Source of the DNA: Rikenella microfusus
GTDB taxonomy: Bacteria > Bacteroidota > Bacteroidia > Bacteroidales > Tenuifilaceae
Assembly: GCA_020722565.1 (NCBI GenBank)
Contig: DYKO01000004.1
Coordinates: 1 to 64,000 of the forward strand
DNA length: 64,000 nt
Reading direction: 5' to 3'
The notes below the pieces were generated by a model. The model was not told where the DNA came from. It worked only from the letters and a program-made list of their open reading frames with translations, and made no database searches. A program made the translations under genes and the position numbers. Of this stretch, positions 18,216-27,613 are shown piece after piece (position 1 is the first letter of the stretch; each line of letters opens with the position of its first letter).

Positions 18216-20507
18216 CTACTCCAGCAGCTTGAGATCGGCAAACTTAAGCAGTAGTTTTTTTGACCCAACAACGTTGAACCTTACGGTTGCCTTACGATTA
18301 GGGCCAGAACCTTCAACCATCTCAACAACACCCTCTCCAAATTTGGCATGAAAAACCTGCATTCCGACATCAATGCTATCAGGGTTAATTTCGGACAATT
18401 TGCGATTTGTAGGCTTCGCCACTACTGAAGGCTTGGTATCGGTTTGAGCATTCATGCCGGAACGGCGAATGGAATCCTGACCCAAAGTCTTAAATCGATC
18501 CGAATTGAATGTTGAATCACTACTCCTTTCATCAATTTCGAATGGGGTATCCATGTAGCTCGAGTCTATCTCCTTTATAAAACGGCTTGGAATGCAATGG
18601 GTTGGTGTTCCCCAACGGTAACGGTTTTGGGCATAAGTAATGTAGGCTTTTTTTGCAGCTCGGGTAAGGGCAACGTAAAATAAGCGACGCTCCTCCTCCA
18701 AATCTTCCACCGACGAAAAATTTAAGGTTGAAGGAAATAGGTTTTCCTCCAAACCCGTTAGGAACACGTAATCAAACTCCAACCCCTTGGCCGAATGCAC
18801 TGTCATTACGTTAACCCTGCTCTGAGCCTGGTCGTCATCGGAATCCATATCGGTAAGCAGTGCCACATTCTCAAGGTAATCGACCAGGGTGACAGTTTCC
18901 TCAAAACCCTCCTCCTTTCGGTTTTCAATAAACTCGCGAATCCCATTCATTAGCTCCTCTACGTTTTGCAGGCGCGATATTCCCTCCTGTGTGGCATCGG
19001 ATTTCAAATCGTTTAGCATGCCCGATAAATTTGCAATGGCATATACGGCATCGTAGGCATCAGCGGTATAAATCAGCTTCTGAAAACCCGCAATCATGTT
19101 GCGGAAATCAGTCAGTTTACGAGCAGTAGGCGCTTTGATGACATGGGCAAACTGGTCCAACTCATTTATAGCTTTCCATAAACTTAGCCCAAGACGGTTG
19201 GCTAACTCCTGAAGATGCTCAACGGTTGTATTGCCTATGCCACGTGCGGGATAGTTGATAACCCGCCTGAAGGCCTCATCGTCGTTCGGATTAACTGTCA
19301 AACGGACATAGGCCAACAAATCCTTAATTTCCTTACGCTGGTAAAACGAAAGGCTTCCGTAAATGCGGTAGGGGATGTTACGCTTGCGCAATGCCTCCTC
19401 AAAAATACGCGACTGCGCATTGGTTCGGTAGAGAATGGCAATTCGGCTATATTCGCAATGCTCTTGGTGCACCAGGTTAAGTATTTCAGATGCTACCATA
19501 AAGCCTTCCTCCTGATCGGTAAAGGTTTTCATCAACTTTATTCTCTCACCCACATCATTTTTGGAATAGGCCACCTTGGGAATTTGCCTCTGGTTGTGGG
19601 CTATAAGACTATTGGCAGCATTTACAATGATTTGGGTAGAACGATAGTTCTGCTCCAACTTAAAAAGCCTATAATCGTTATAATCTTTCTGAAAGTTAAG
19701 GATATTCTCAATTTTAGCTCCGCGGAACGAATATATGCTTTGCGCATCGTCGCCCACCACACAAATATTGCGGTGTGCCTGCGATAATTTTGTAACAATG
19801 AGATACTGTGCGTGGTTGGTGTCCTGATACTCATCAACCAGGATGTACTGGAATTTAGCTTGATACTTTGCCAGTGCATCGGGATGATCGCGAAAGAGGA
19901 TGTTAGTATTCAGGAGCAAATCATCGAAATCCATTGCAGAGGCCTGCTTGCAGCGCTGGGCATAAAGTGTGTATATGCGGTGAATCTCACCCAACCGTGC
20001 CTTTACATCCTGAGCAATAATAGAAGTATTCTGAGCATAAGCCTGATGCGTAATTAGGTTATTTTTTGCCAATGAAATTCGGCTAAGCACCTGAACGGGT
20101 TTGTATACCTTGTTATCGAGTTTCAGCTCTTTGATGATTTGCGCTATCAAGTTTTTGGAATCGGAGGTATCGTATATGGTGAAGTTCTTATCGTAACCCA
20201 GCCTTTCGGCCTCGTAACGAAGAATTTTAGCAAAAATTGAGTGAAAGGTCCCCATCCATAGCTTTGAGGCGGTTACAGACCCAACTATTTTAGCAATACG
20301 ATCCTTCATCTCGCGGGCTGCCTTATTGGTAAAAGTAAGGGCCAATATTGACCATGGCTTTACCCCCAATTTAAGCAGATGGGCAATCCTATAGGTTAAA
20401 ACCCTTGTTTTCCCAGAACCCGCTGAAGCAATAACCAAACTTGGCCCATCGACACAGGTTACCGCTTCGCGCTGCACATCGCTTAATTCATCTAAGTAAT
20501 GGCTCAT
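18216..20507 (-). CDS. pcrA: ATP-dependent DNA helicase UvrD/PcrA
   Basis: This intact 763-residue SF1A helicase acts in repair and in removal of proteins from DNA. Motifs in order are Walker A SAGSGKTRV (about residues 28-36), TFTNKAAREMK, VDEYQDTN, GDDAQSIYSFRG, EQNYRST, TVHSAKGLEFDYVF and EEERRLFYVALTRA. The C-terminus holds the Tudor-like domain (VFHAKFGEGVV). It is a good internal contrast to the broken helicase at the left edge and shows that long open frames survive in this assembly. A two-part promoter match lies at 20530-20560. Confidence 0.95.
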   Translation of the reverse strand: MSHYLDELSDVQREAVTCVDGPSLVIASAGSGKTRVLTYRIAHLLKLGVKPWSILALTFTNKAAREMKDRIAKIVGSVTASKLWMGTFHSIFAKILRYEAERLGYDKNFTIYDTSDSKNLIAQIIKELKLDNKVYKPVQVLSRISLAKNNLITHQAYAQNTSIIAQDVKARLGEIHRIYTLYAQRCKQASAMDFDDLLLNTNILFRDHPDALAKYQAKFQYILVDEYQDTNHAQYLIVTKLSQAHRNICVVGDDAQSIYSFRGAKIENILNFQKDYNDYRLFKLEQNYRSTQIIVNAANSLIAHNQRQIPKVAYSKNDVGERIKLMKTFTDQEEGFMVASEILNLVHQEHCEYSRIAILYRTNAQSRIFEEALRKRNIPYRIYGSLSFYQRKEIKDLLAYVRLTVNPNDDEAFRRVINYPARGIGNTTVEHLQELANRLGLSLWKAINELDQFAHVIKAPTARKLTDFRNMIAGFQKLIYTADAYDAVYAIANLSGMLNDLKSDATQEGISRLQNVEELMNGIREFIENRKEEGFEETVTLVDYLENVALLTDMDSDDDQAQSRVNVMTVHSAKGLEFDYVFLTGLEENLFPSTLNFSSVEDLEEERRLFYVALTRAAKKAYITYAQNRYRWGTPTHCIPSRFIKEIDSSYMDTPFEIDERSSDSTFNSDRFKTLGQDSIRRSGMNAQTDTKPSVVAKPTNRKLSEINPDSIDVGMQVFHAKFGEGVVEMVEGSGPNRKATVRFNVVGSKKLLLKFADLKLLE

Positions 20508-20529
20508 CTTTAACGCAAAAAAATAAATA

Positions 20530-20560
20530 CAAAAGTAGCTTTAGGGTATCACTACAACAA
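20530..20560 (-). promoter_or_regulatory. candidate promoter TTGTTG...TACTTTTG
   Basis: On the minus strand, TACTTTTG (complement of 20530-20537) fits TAnnTTTG, with TTG triplets 17 and 20 bases upstream (complement of 20555-20560). It lies just upstream of the helicase start at 20507. Confidence 0.6.
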
Positions 20561-20680
20561 GATAAGACCTACAATGTTATCAACAAAATTTAAGGGGCAG
20601 CAAAAAATCGGTAGTAGGGGGTTATACCAGATTATAAGTAATTAATTAATCGAGAAAATTTGGTACTATATTCCAACATT

Positions 20681-21754
20681 TCATGGATAAACCACCGCCG
20701 CATATCCAACCCAGTGATGCAGGTTTGCCGGAGCTGTTTTACCCATGCCTAAATCCTCTACAGGAATGGGTTCGTGATCAATACTGGTGGCGTAACCTAC
20801 TGTTAATCCAGTTAACGGTTCATCGTCCATAATTCTATTTAGCTCCAGTGCTGTGAGCAGCCCTACAGGAATGCTGTAACGCCCGCACCATGTCCATTTG
20901 TACTCCTTATAGTTGTTAGGATCAAGAGTGAAATGTGTAAACAACTCAACCTTTTCAGGGGTAAGTGAACCCGTAAGGGCAGATACCAGTATCTCACTTT
21001 CTAACTGAACAGCTTTAGAGTATCCCGCCGAATCGGTACCAAAGGGTGCATAATTTTTATCTCCCCAATCCTCATCGCCATAATGGACGGCATCAGTGGT
21101 AACCAGAAGGGCAACATCTTTACCCCACTCCAAACCCTTTTCCTGTAATACCGTAGCTATTGCACCTGCAAGCACTTTGGCCGTTCTGCCCATACGGCCT
21201 AAATCCATATACGGGACAAGTATCGAAACAATTTTGACATTGCGATTTTGTTGCTGCAAAAAGGGGAGCATCGATTCTACTGAATGCTCAACCATGTGCA
21301 TGCTATCGTGGTGGATAGCCATTTCGGACGGCATCCGCTCAAAAATTTCATCTCTAAGCTCCGATACTTTTATATCGCCATATGGACCGTGCCACTTGCT
21401 AAAGGTATCAAAAATTAATTTATCCTCAAGTCCAAAACGTCGTGCTTTATGGGCTACTCCAAATATTACAACAGTGTGAGCTGTAATGCTCCTGAGTGTA
21501 GCCGGATATAGCCATCCCACATAGGTATAATCGTCGTGTGGACAAATGACCAGGCGGCTATTGCTTACCCTAGGCGCATTACTAAGCAGTGTTCCCTGTA
21601 ACCGTTCAATTCGTTGCATGACAGAATCAATCTGGTATGCCTTGCTCGCAAATCCAACCGTATCGGCCATTGGCCTGACAGAATCGCTTTTTTGATTTGG
21701 CCTACACGATGCCAAAAAAAACATGACCATCAGGAATAATAGTACCTTTTTCAT
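20681..21754 (-). CDS. exported MEMO-like lipoprotein (AmmeMemoRadiSam protein B family)
   Basis: This 357-residue protein has a lipoprotein signal peptide with lipobox LASC (Cys17), followed by a MEMO fold. Counterparts of the MEMO metal-site residues are present: His73 in CPHDDYTYVG, His102 in FGVAHKAR, Asp221/His224 in TTDAVHYG and Cys290 in WCGRYSIPVG. EHSVESMLPF is also typical. MEMO proteins usually occur in the cytosol, often beside AMMECR1 and radical-SAM partners. No partner lies in this window, and this one should be anchored in a membrane facing the periplasm or the cell surface. The reaction is unknown. Confidence 0.88.
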   Translation of the reverse strand: MKKVLLFLMVMFFLASCRPNQKSDSVRPMADTVGFASKAYQIDSVMQRIERLQGTLLSNAPRVSNSRLVICPHDDYTYVGWLYPATLRSITAHTVVIFGVAHKARRFGLEDKLIFDTFSKWHGPYGDIKVSELRDEIFERMPSEMAIHHDSMHMVEHSVESMLPFLQQQNRNVKIVSILVPYMDLGRMGRTAKVLAGAIATVLQEKGLEWGKDVALLVTTDAVHYGDEDWGDKNYAPFGTDSAGYSKAVQLESEILVSALTGSLTPEKVELFTHFTLDPNNYKEYKWTWCGRYSIPVGLLTALELNRIMDDEPLTGLTVGYATSIDHEPIPVEDLGMGKTAPANLHHWVGYAAVVYP

Positions 21755-21809
21755 CCGTACAAAATTTAATTTTATTAAATACCTGCAAGTTATATTTTTA
21801 ACTTAAATA

Positions 21810-21907
21810 CACACTAATGTTTGGATTACCCCCAAAGGGCTCGCCATAGGCAAACACCCGTATTTTTACCCCGCCGAATTAGCAAAAAAACACTCGGTTG
21901 TTCATCT
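21810..21907 (-). repeat. dispersed repeat, copy 2 (inverted relative to copy 1)
   Basis: Read on the minus strand it matches 2981-3082: AGATGAACAACCGAGTG (complement of 21891-21907), GGGTGTTTGCCTA (21847-21859) and CGAGCCCTTTGGG (21831-21843). The weaker match extends a further 20 bases or so. The two copies bracket about 19 kb in opposite orientation. Confidence 0.75.
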
Positions 21908-22617
21908 ATGCATACGAAACCGTACAGGATGAATTCATACTAATATGATTTTCAACACTAAAGTTAAGCATGATATTTTTAGAATTGTGAACATGAATGT
22001 AAAAAAAATAAATCTGCTCACATTATCATTTTTGACTAAAACCAATAAACGGGATTATGGGTTACTCAAAAATATTGCAAAATACCATTTTAACTTTTAA
22101 ACACCTTCAGGCATTTTTCCCATCTTTATAAAAATTTACTTACTAAAGAATTTAAGACAGTATGAATGCTCTAATACTTCTTCTAAAATCAAAAAAACGC
22201 TTATTTCATCCAATGATATTTTTTAAGGCCGGCTAAACCTGTAAGGAAATGGATATGAGTAAAATTAATGCAATTTGAAATACCTTAAATCATAAGCCCA
22301 AAAATTGCTTTTAATTTTGTAAATCCAATCCCGCAAATAAAGGGAAACTCAGATTTATTAAAGCAGGTTAATAGGAGGGATGTGTAAAAACAGGGTAGTC
22401 CAGCAGAGTCTAATTTAGTGTGTTTTAAAGGTAAAAAGGTTAGCTGTACGTAAAATGATAAAAGCTGTGAGGCTAAGCCTACCATGCTTCAAATTGTTGG
22501 ATTGTTTGTGACGTACAAATTTTTGAAACTGCAATTTGGAACTTTCTCCCATCACGATTCTTACTTCGAATGAAAATTATACTCTATTTAGTGAAGAGAC
22601 AGCACTCTTACCATATA

Positions 22618-22625
22618 TAAATTTG
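22618..22625 (+). promoter_or_regulatory. candidate -7 element TAAATTTG
   Basis: It fits TAnnTTTG, 161 bases before the preferred mutA start. No clear -33 TTG is seen at the usual spacing. Confidence 0.35.
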
Positions 22626-22786
22626 ATATACAAATAAATAAGCAATAAAAAGTTAAACGTGTTTAGCTGAAGGAATAGCACTTTTTTATGCTTAAGAGCA
22701 TTATTAGCTTAATTATCATGCCAATTCAAACCTGGCTAAATTATCAATTGTTAAATTTGCAAACCAAAAATCCTAAAAGTCAGATT

Positions 22787-24670
22787 ATGGCAGAAAAAAG
22801 CAATGAGAAGCTTTTTACCGAGTTTCCGCCGGTATCAACTGCTGAGTGGGAAGCGGTAATCCGCGAGGATTTAAAAGGAGCCGATTACGACAAAAAACTG
22901 ATATGGAAAACGCTAGAAGGGTTCAGCGTAAGGCCATACTACCGCTCCGAAGACCTGGCAAACCTTGAAACGGTTCACGTAAAACCGGGTCAGTATCCCT
23001 TTGTAAGGGGTAACCATCCTAAGGCAAATCCATGGCTAATCCGTCAGGATTTTGAGGTATGCCTCGACAAGCCAACCGATGCCAATCGAAAGGCTTTAGA
23101 TATGCTGAACCGCGGCGTTGAATCGTTGGGTTTTAAATTATGCAGCGATTGTGAGCCTTCGTTCGACTCCATTAGCCGTTTGCTCAAAGGCATCGACTTA
23201 GCGAAAGTAGAGGTAAACTTTACCGGAGGTTCTACAACAGCCAAGGCTCTGCCCTTCATTGTTCAATACTTTGAACAATCAATAGTTAGTCCTTCCACAA
23301 TAAAGGGATCCATTGATTATAGCCCCCTAACCACTCTTGCCCTAAAGGGCAAGTTCTGCTGCGATAACGATGCCAGCTACGAAGGGTTGATAAATACAAT
23401 GAATGCCACCAAAAAATATCCCAATTTCAGGATCATCGGCGTAAATGCCCATGTTTTTCACAACTCTGGTTCTTCGGCAGTTCAGGAACTGGCATTTGGA
23501 TTAGCCATGGCTGCTGATTATTTGACGAACCTTACCGATAAGGGCATTGGGGTTGAGGATATTTTATCAAAGATAAAATTCAACTTTGCCGTGGGCTCCA
23601 GCTATTTTATGGAGATAGCTAAGTTCAGGGCAGCCCGCTTGCTTTGGGCTAAAATGATTGAGGCCTACAATCCTGCACTGAAAGAATCGGCAACAATGAA
23701 CATACACGCCGAAACCAGCCGCTGGAACATGACTGTTTACGATCCCTATGTAAACATGCTCCGCACCACCACCGAAAGCATGAGCGCCGTATTGGCTGGA
23801 GTTAACTCGTTAAACGTGCTGCCCTTTGATGCTCCATTTGCCGAACCATCAGCATCTTCGGAACGAATTGCTCGTAACCAGCAGATCCTGCTGCGCGAAG
23901 AGTCGCACTTCGGCAGAGTTGCCGATCCTTCAGCCGGCAGTTACTATATTGAAAACCTGACTATTTCCATAGCCGAACATGCATGGAACCTATTCCTTGA
24001 GGTTGATGAATTAGGCGGTTTCCGTGAGGCTTTTACAAAAGGATATATTCAGGGAAAAATTAACGAAATTTCAGCCAAGCGCGATGCTAACATCGCATCA
24101 AGGCGCGAAACCGTACTGGGAACCAACCAGTATCCCAACTTCAATGAAATTGCCGACCTTAATAGGGTAAAATCCGAAGCAGTTATCCGTTCCAAAGGGA
24201 ACAAGCCAACCGATGCCATTGTGCAACCGCTTGTTCCGTATCGTGGAGCTCAGGCATTTGAAGCGCTACGCTACCGCACCGATTCAAGTGGAAGTCGCCC
24301 AAGAGTATTCATGCTCACACTTGGCAACCTGGCCATGCGTCGCGCACGTGCTCAATTCAGCTGCAATTTCTTTGCCGTTGCCGGCTTTGAGGTAATCGAT
24401 AACATCGGTTTTGCAACGGTTGATGAGGGCGTTAAAGCCGCACTCGAAGCCAAATCGAATATTGTAGTTATTTGCAGCTCCGACGATGAGTATGCCACCC
24501 TTGCACCGGAGGCTTTCGAAAAACTAAGCGGCAAAGCCATTTTCGTGGTTGCCGGTGAACCCGCCTGTAAACCCGAATTGGAGGCCAAGAGAGTAGCTAA
24601 CTACATCAGCGTTAAGAGCAATTTGCTCGACACACTCATCAAGTACCAGGAAATGCTGGGCATTAAGTAA
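22787..24670 (+). CDS. mutA: methylmalonyl-CoA mutase small (beta) subunit
   Basis: This protein has about 627 residues from ATG 22787. The frame is open 33 codons further upstream to 22688, but the clear homology (EKLFTEFPPVSTAEWE) begins just after this ATG. It pairs with the large subunit to isomerise succinyl-CoA and methylmalonyl-CoA. The TIM-barrel region includes HAETSRWNMTVYDPYVNMLR and DPSAGSYYIE. The C-terminal B12-type fold lacks the cobalt-ligating DxHxxG motif, as expected for the non-catalytic subunit. The large subunit gene follows after 29 bases. Confidence 0.93.
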   Translation: MAEKSNEKLFTEFPPVSTAEWEAVIREDLKGADYDKKLIWKTLEGFSVRPYYRSEDLANLETVHVKPGQYPFVRGNHPKANPWLIRQDFEVCLDKPTDANRKALDMLNRGVESLGFKLCSDCEPSFDSISRLLKGIDLAKVEVNFTGGSTTAKALPFIVQYFEQSIVSPSTIKGSIDYSPLTTLALKGKFCCDNDASYEGLINTMNATKKYPNFRIIGVNAHVFHNSGSSAVQELAFGLAMAADYLTNLTDKGIGVEDILSKIKFNFAVGSSYFMEIAKFRAARLLWAKMIEAYNPALKESATMNIHAETSRWNMTVYDPYVNMLRTTTESMSAVLAGVNSLNVLPFDAPFAEPSASSERIARNQQILLREESHFGRVADPSAGSYYIENLTISIAEHAWNLFLEVDELGGFREAFTKGYIQGKINEISAKRDANIASRRETVLGTNQYPNFNEIADLNRVKSEAVIRSKGNKPTDAIVQPLVPYRGAQAFEALRYRTDSSGSRPRVFMLTLGNLAMRRARAQFSCNFFAVAGFEVIDNIGFATVDEGVKAALEAKSNIVVICSSDDEYATLAPEAFEKLSGKAIFVVAGEPACKPELEAKRVANYISVKSNLLDTLIKYQEMLGIK

Positions 24671-24699
24671 TTCGGAGTTTACCATAAACAAATCAGAAA

Positions 24700-26835
24700 A
24701 TGAAACCCGATTTTAAAAAAATAGATATCAAGCACATCGGAAAGAACAACGATGTGTTTAGCGTTGAGGCCGACTGGCTAACCCCGGAACACATACAGGT
24801 TAAGCCTGCCTTCACAGCAGCCGACCTTGAGAGCATGGAGCATTTAAACTACTCTGCTGGTATTCCACCATTCCTCCGCGGACCCTACAGCACCATGTAT
24901 GTAATGAAACCCTGGACGGTTAGGCAGTATGCCGGTTTCTCTACAGCCGAGGAATCAAACGCTTTCTACCGCCGAAACCTGGCTGCAGGCCAGATGGGAC
25001 TTTCGGTTGCCTTCGACCTGGCCACCCACCGCGGATACGATTCCGATCATGAGCGTGTAGTGGGCGATGTGGGTAAAGCTGGTGTGGCTATCGACTCGGT
25101 AGAGGATATGAAGATTCTCTTCGATGGAATTCCCCTAAATAAAATGTCTGTTTCCATGACCATGAACGGCGCTGTGCTTCCGGTTATGGCCTTTTACATT
25201 GTTGCGGCTCTTGAACAGGGTGCTAAACTCGAGGAGCTCAGCGGCACCATTCAGAACGATATTCTGAAGGAGTTCATGGTGCGTAACACCTATATTTACC
25301 CGCCTGAATTCTCTATGCGTATCATTGCCGATATTTTTGAGTACACATCACGGAAGATGCCCAAGTTCAACAGCATTTCCATATCGGGATACCACATGCA
25401 AGAGGCAGGCGCCACTGCCGATATTGAACTTGCCTACACCCTTGCCGATGGCTTAGAATACCTTCGTACCGGTGTTAAGGCAGGTATCGACATCGATGCA
25501 TTTGCACCCCGGCTATCGTTTTTCTGGGCAGTTGGCATGAACCACTTCATGGAAATTGCTAAAATGAGAGCCGCCCGTTTGCTCTGGGCCAAAATTGTTA
25601 AACAATTCAACCCCAAGAACCCAAAATCTATGGCCCTACGCACCCACAGCCAGACCTCGGGCTGGAGCTTAACCGAGCAGGATCCCTTCAATAATGTTGC
25701 ACGTACCTGTATCGAGGCTATGGCAGCAGCGCTGGGTCATACCCAGAGCCTTCACACCAATGCCCTCGACGAGGCCATCGCACTTCCAACCGATTTCAGT
25801 GCTCGTATTGCTCGTAATACCCAACTCTACATACAAGAGGAAACTAACGTATGTCGTGCGGTTGACCCATGGGCTGGCTCGTACTACGTGGAGTACCTCA
25901 CCCATGAAATTGCTCACAAGGCATGGAAATTGATTCAGGAAGTTGAGGAACTCGGTGGCATGGCAAAGGCCATTGAAACCGGATTGCCCAAAATGAAAAT
26001 CGAAGAGGCCGCTGCCCGCAAGCAGGCCCGTATCGATTCGGGTAAGGATATCATTGTTGGGCTAAACAAGTACAGACTTGACAAGGAAGATCCCATTGAG
26101 ATCCTGGATGTTGATAACACTGCTGTTCGCGAGGCTCAAATCAGAAGATTGCAAAAGCTACGCGCCGAGCGTAATGAAGCAGAGGTTCAGGCCGCACTTG
26201 AAGCCATCACATATTGTGTGGAAACCGGCCAAGGCAACCTATTGGAACTTTCGGTTGAGGCCGCCAAAAAACGAGCCACACTTGGTGAAATTTCTTACGC
26301 CTGCGAAAAGGTGGTGGGCCGTTACAAGGCTGTTATACGTTCTATATCAGGAGTTTACTCATCAGAATCTATGGAAGATCCCAGCTATCAGAAAGCCCGC
26401 GAGCTCTGCGAAAAATTCGCCAAACTTGAGGGTCGTCAGCCCCGTATCATGATTGCCAAAATGGGGCAGGATGGCCACGACCGTGGCGCCAAGGTGGTGT
26501 CAACCGGCTATGCCGATATAGGCTTCGATGTTGACATCGGGCCACTCTTCCAAACCCCGGCCGAGGCAGCCAAGCAAGCCGTTGAAAACGACGTTCACGT
26601 TCTTGGGGTATCGAGCCTCGCAGCCGGACATAAAACACTGGTTCCACAAGTTATTGAGGAATTGAAAAAACTGGGACGCGATGACATTATGGTTATTGTT
26701 GGTGGTGTTATCCCACCACAGGACTACCAGTTCCTTTACGACAATGGTGTGGTAGGTATTTTTGGCCCCGGCACATCGGTTTCTACTGCAGCTGTTAAGA
26801 TCCTAGAAATACTCCTCCAAAAATTTGAGGATTAA
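24700..26835 (+). CDS. mutB: methylmalonyl-CoA mutase large (alpha, catalytic) subunit
   Basis: This 711-residue, adenosylcobalamin-dependent catalytic subunit is used in propionate metabolism. The TIM barrel shows RPYSTMY-like [28 protein letters not shown] and [16 protein letters not shown]. The C-terminal B12-binding domain has the base-off motif [10 protein letters not shown], with the cobalt-ligand His, then [15 protein letters not shown]. It follows mutA and ends at a strong terminator at 26855-26893. No MeaB-type GTPase chaperone or epimerase lies in the window, so those genes must be elsewhere if present. Confidence 0.96.
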   Translation: MKPDFKKIDIKHIGKNNDVFSVEADWLTPEHIQVKPAFTAADLESMEHLNYSAGIPPFLRGPYSTMYVMKPWTVRQYAGFSTAEESNAFYRRNLAAGQMGLSVAFDLATHRGYDSDHERVVGDVGKAGVAIDSVEDMKILFDGIPLNKMSVSMTMNGAVLPVMAFYIVAALEQGAKLEELSGTIQNDILKEFMVRNTYIYPPEFSMRIIADIFEYTSRKMPKFNSISISGYHMQEAGATADIELAYTLADGLEYLRTGVKAGIDIDAFAPRLSFFWAVGMNHFMEIAKMRAARLLWAKIVKQFNPKNPKSMALRTHSQTSGWSLTEQDPFNNVARTCIEAMAAALGHTQSLHTNALDEAIALPTDFSARIARNTQLYIQEETNVCRAVDPWAGSYYVEYLTHEIAHKAWKLIQEVEELGGMAKAIETGLPKMKIEEAAARKQARIDSGKDIIVGLNKYRLDKEDPIEILDVDNTAVREAQIRRLQKLRAERNEAEVQAALEAITYCVETGQGNLLELSVEAAKKRATLGEISYACEKVVGRYKAVIRSISGVYSSESMEDPSYQKARELCEKFAKLEGRQPRIMIAKMGQDGHDRGAKVVSTGYADIGFDVDIGPLFQTPAEAAKQAVENDVHVLGVSSLAAGHKTLVPQVIEELKKLGRDDIMVIVGGVIPPQDYQFLYDNGVVGIFGPGTSVSTAAVKILEILLQKFED

Positions 26836-26854
26836 CATTTAGATGATTTTCATA

Positions 26855-26893
26855 GAAAAGGGTCACTTTGCTACGACCCTTTTCTTATTTTTT
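26855..26893 (+). terminator. intrinsic terminator after mutB
   Basis: A perfect 10-bp stem (GAAAAGGGTC at 26855-26864, GACCCTTTTC at 26875-26884) with a 10-base loop is followed by TTATTTTTT. Confidence 0.85.
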
Positions 26894-26988
26894 GATGTTT
26901 TATAAAATCCTGTTATGTTTTGTTTCGAAATAGTAATAAATTTGTTTTATTTGCAAAATGAGTTAAACCCTACAGAACAAATTGATAA

Positions 26989-27597
26989 ATGGGTAAAGTT
27001 CGATTAAGCGTATTAGGAATATCCTACAGCCAAACACAATCGGGAGCATATGCGCTTGTGCTTAGCGAGGAAAATGGCAATCGGCGGATACCGATAATCA
27101 TTGGCGGATACGAAGCGCAAGCAATAGCTATCCAACTCGAAGGTTTAACTCCTCCCCGCCCCCTTACCCACGATCTTTTCCTTAACTTTGCCCGTGCCTT
27201 TGGCATCGATCTTATTGATGTTCATATCTATAAACTTGAGGATGGAGTTTTTTTCTCCAAACTCCATTGCGAAAACGGCCATAAGGAACTCTCCATCGAC
27301 TCCCGCACCTCCGATGCAGTAGCACTGGCCCTTCGGTTTAATTGCCCTATATACACAACCGATGAAATAGTTGAAAAGGCTGGAATTACCCTTGATGTGG
27401 AGGAATTCGATGAATCTGATACATCGGAGTATCCCAAAAAGGAGAAAAAAGAGGATGATGCACCTACCGACCCGTTTACCCAGCAGCTACAACGAATGTC
27501 TATTGAAGAACTAAAGGAACTTCTTAATGAAGCAGTAGAAAACGAGGAGTACGAAAAAGCAACCAAAATACGTGATGAAATAAAACGACGTTCCTAA
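26989..27597 (+). CDS. bifunctional nuclease family protein (DUF151 plus UVR motif)
   Basis: This 202-residue protein has an N-terminal DUF151/BFN domain (residues 1-130: IIGGYEAQAIAIQLEG, PRPLTHDL, IDSRTSDAVALALR). A short acidic linker follows, then a C-terminal UVR motif (SIEELKELLNEAVENEEYE to about residue 200) that resembles the UvrB-UvrC interaction helix pair. The family name comes from a plant relative with nuclease activity, and bacterial roles are little known. It lies 16 bases upstream of a nucleoside transporter gene and is probably cotranscribed with it. Confidence 0.9.
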   Translation: MGKVRLSVLGISYSQTQSGAYALVLSEENGNRRIPIIIGGYEAQAIAIQLEGLTPPRPLTHDLFLNFARAFGIDLIDVHIYKLEDGVFFSKLHCENGHKELSIDSRTSDAVALALRFNCPIYTTDEIVEKAGITLDVEEFDESDTSEYPKKEKKEDDAPTDPFTQQLQRMSIEELKELLNEAVENEEYEKATKIRDEIKRRS

Positions 27598-27613
27598 CCT
27601 AAAACTTTTTGTG

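Larger units (their letters stand above)
21755..22786. other. long AT-rich intergenic region before mutA
   Basis: About 1 kb lies between the divergent MEMO gene and methylmalonyl-CoA mutase. It contains copy 2 of the dispersed repeat (21810-21907) and a -7-like TAAATTTG at 22618-22625. I looked for a cobalamin riboswitch, since the downstream enzyme uses B12, and did not find a convincing B12 box. Small frames here look random. Confidence 0.6.

Noticed and set aside
21908-22680. Possible cobalamin riboswitch upstream of the B12-dependent mutase
   Set aside because: I could not find a convincing B12 box or the expected conserved stems by eye.
22688-22786. Upstream extension of the methylmalonyl-CoA mutase small subunit by 33 codons
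   Set aside because: The added residues are not family-like and the clear homology starts just after ATG 22787.
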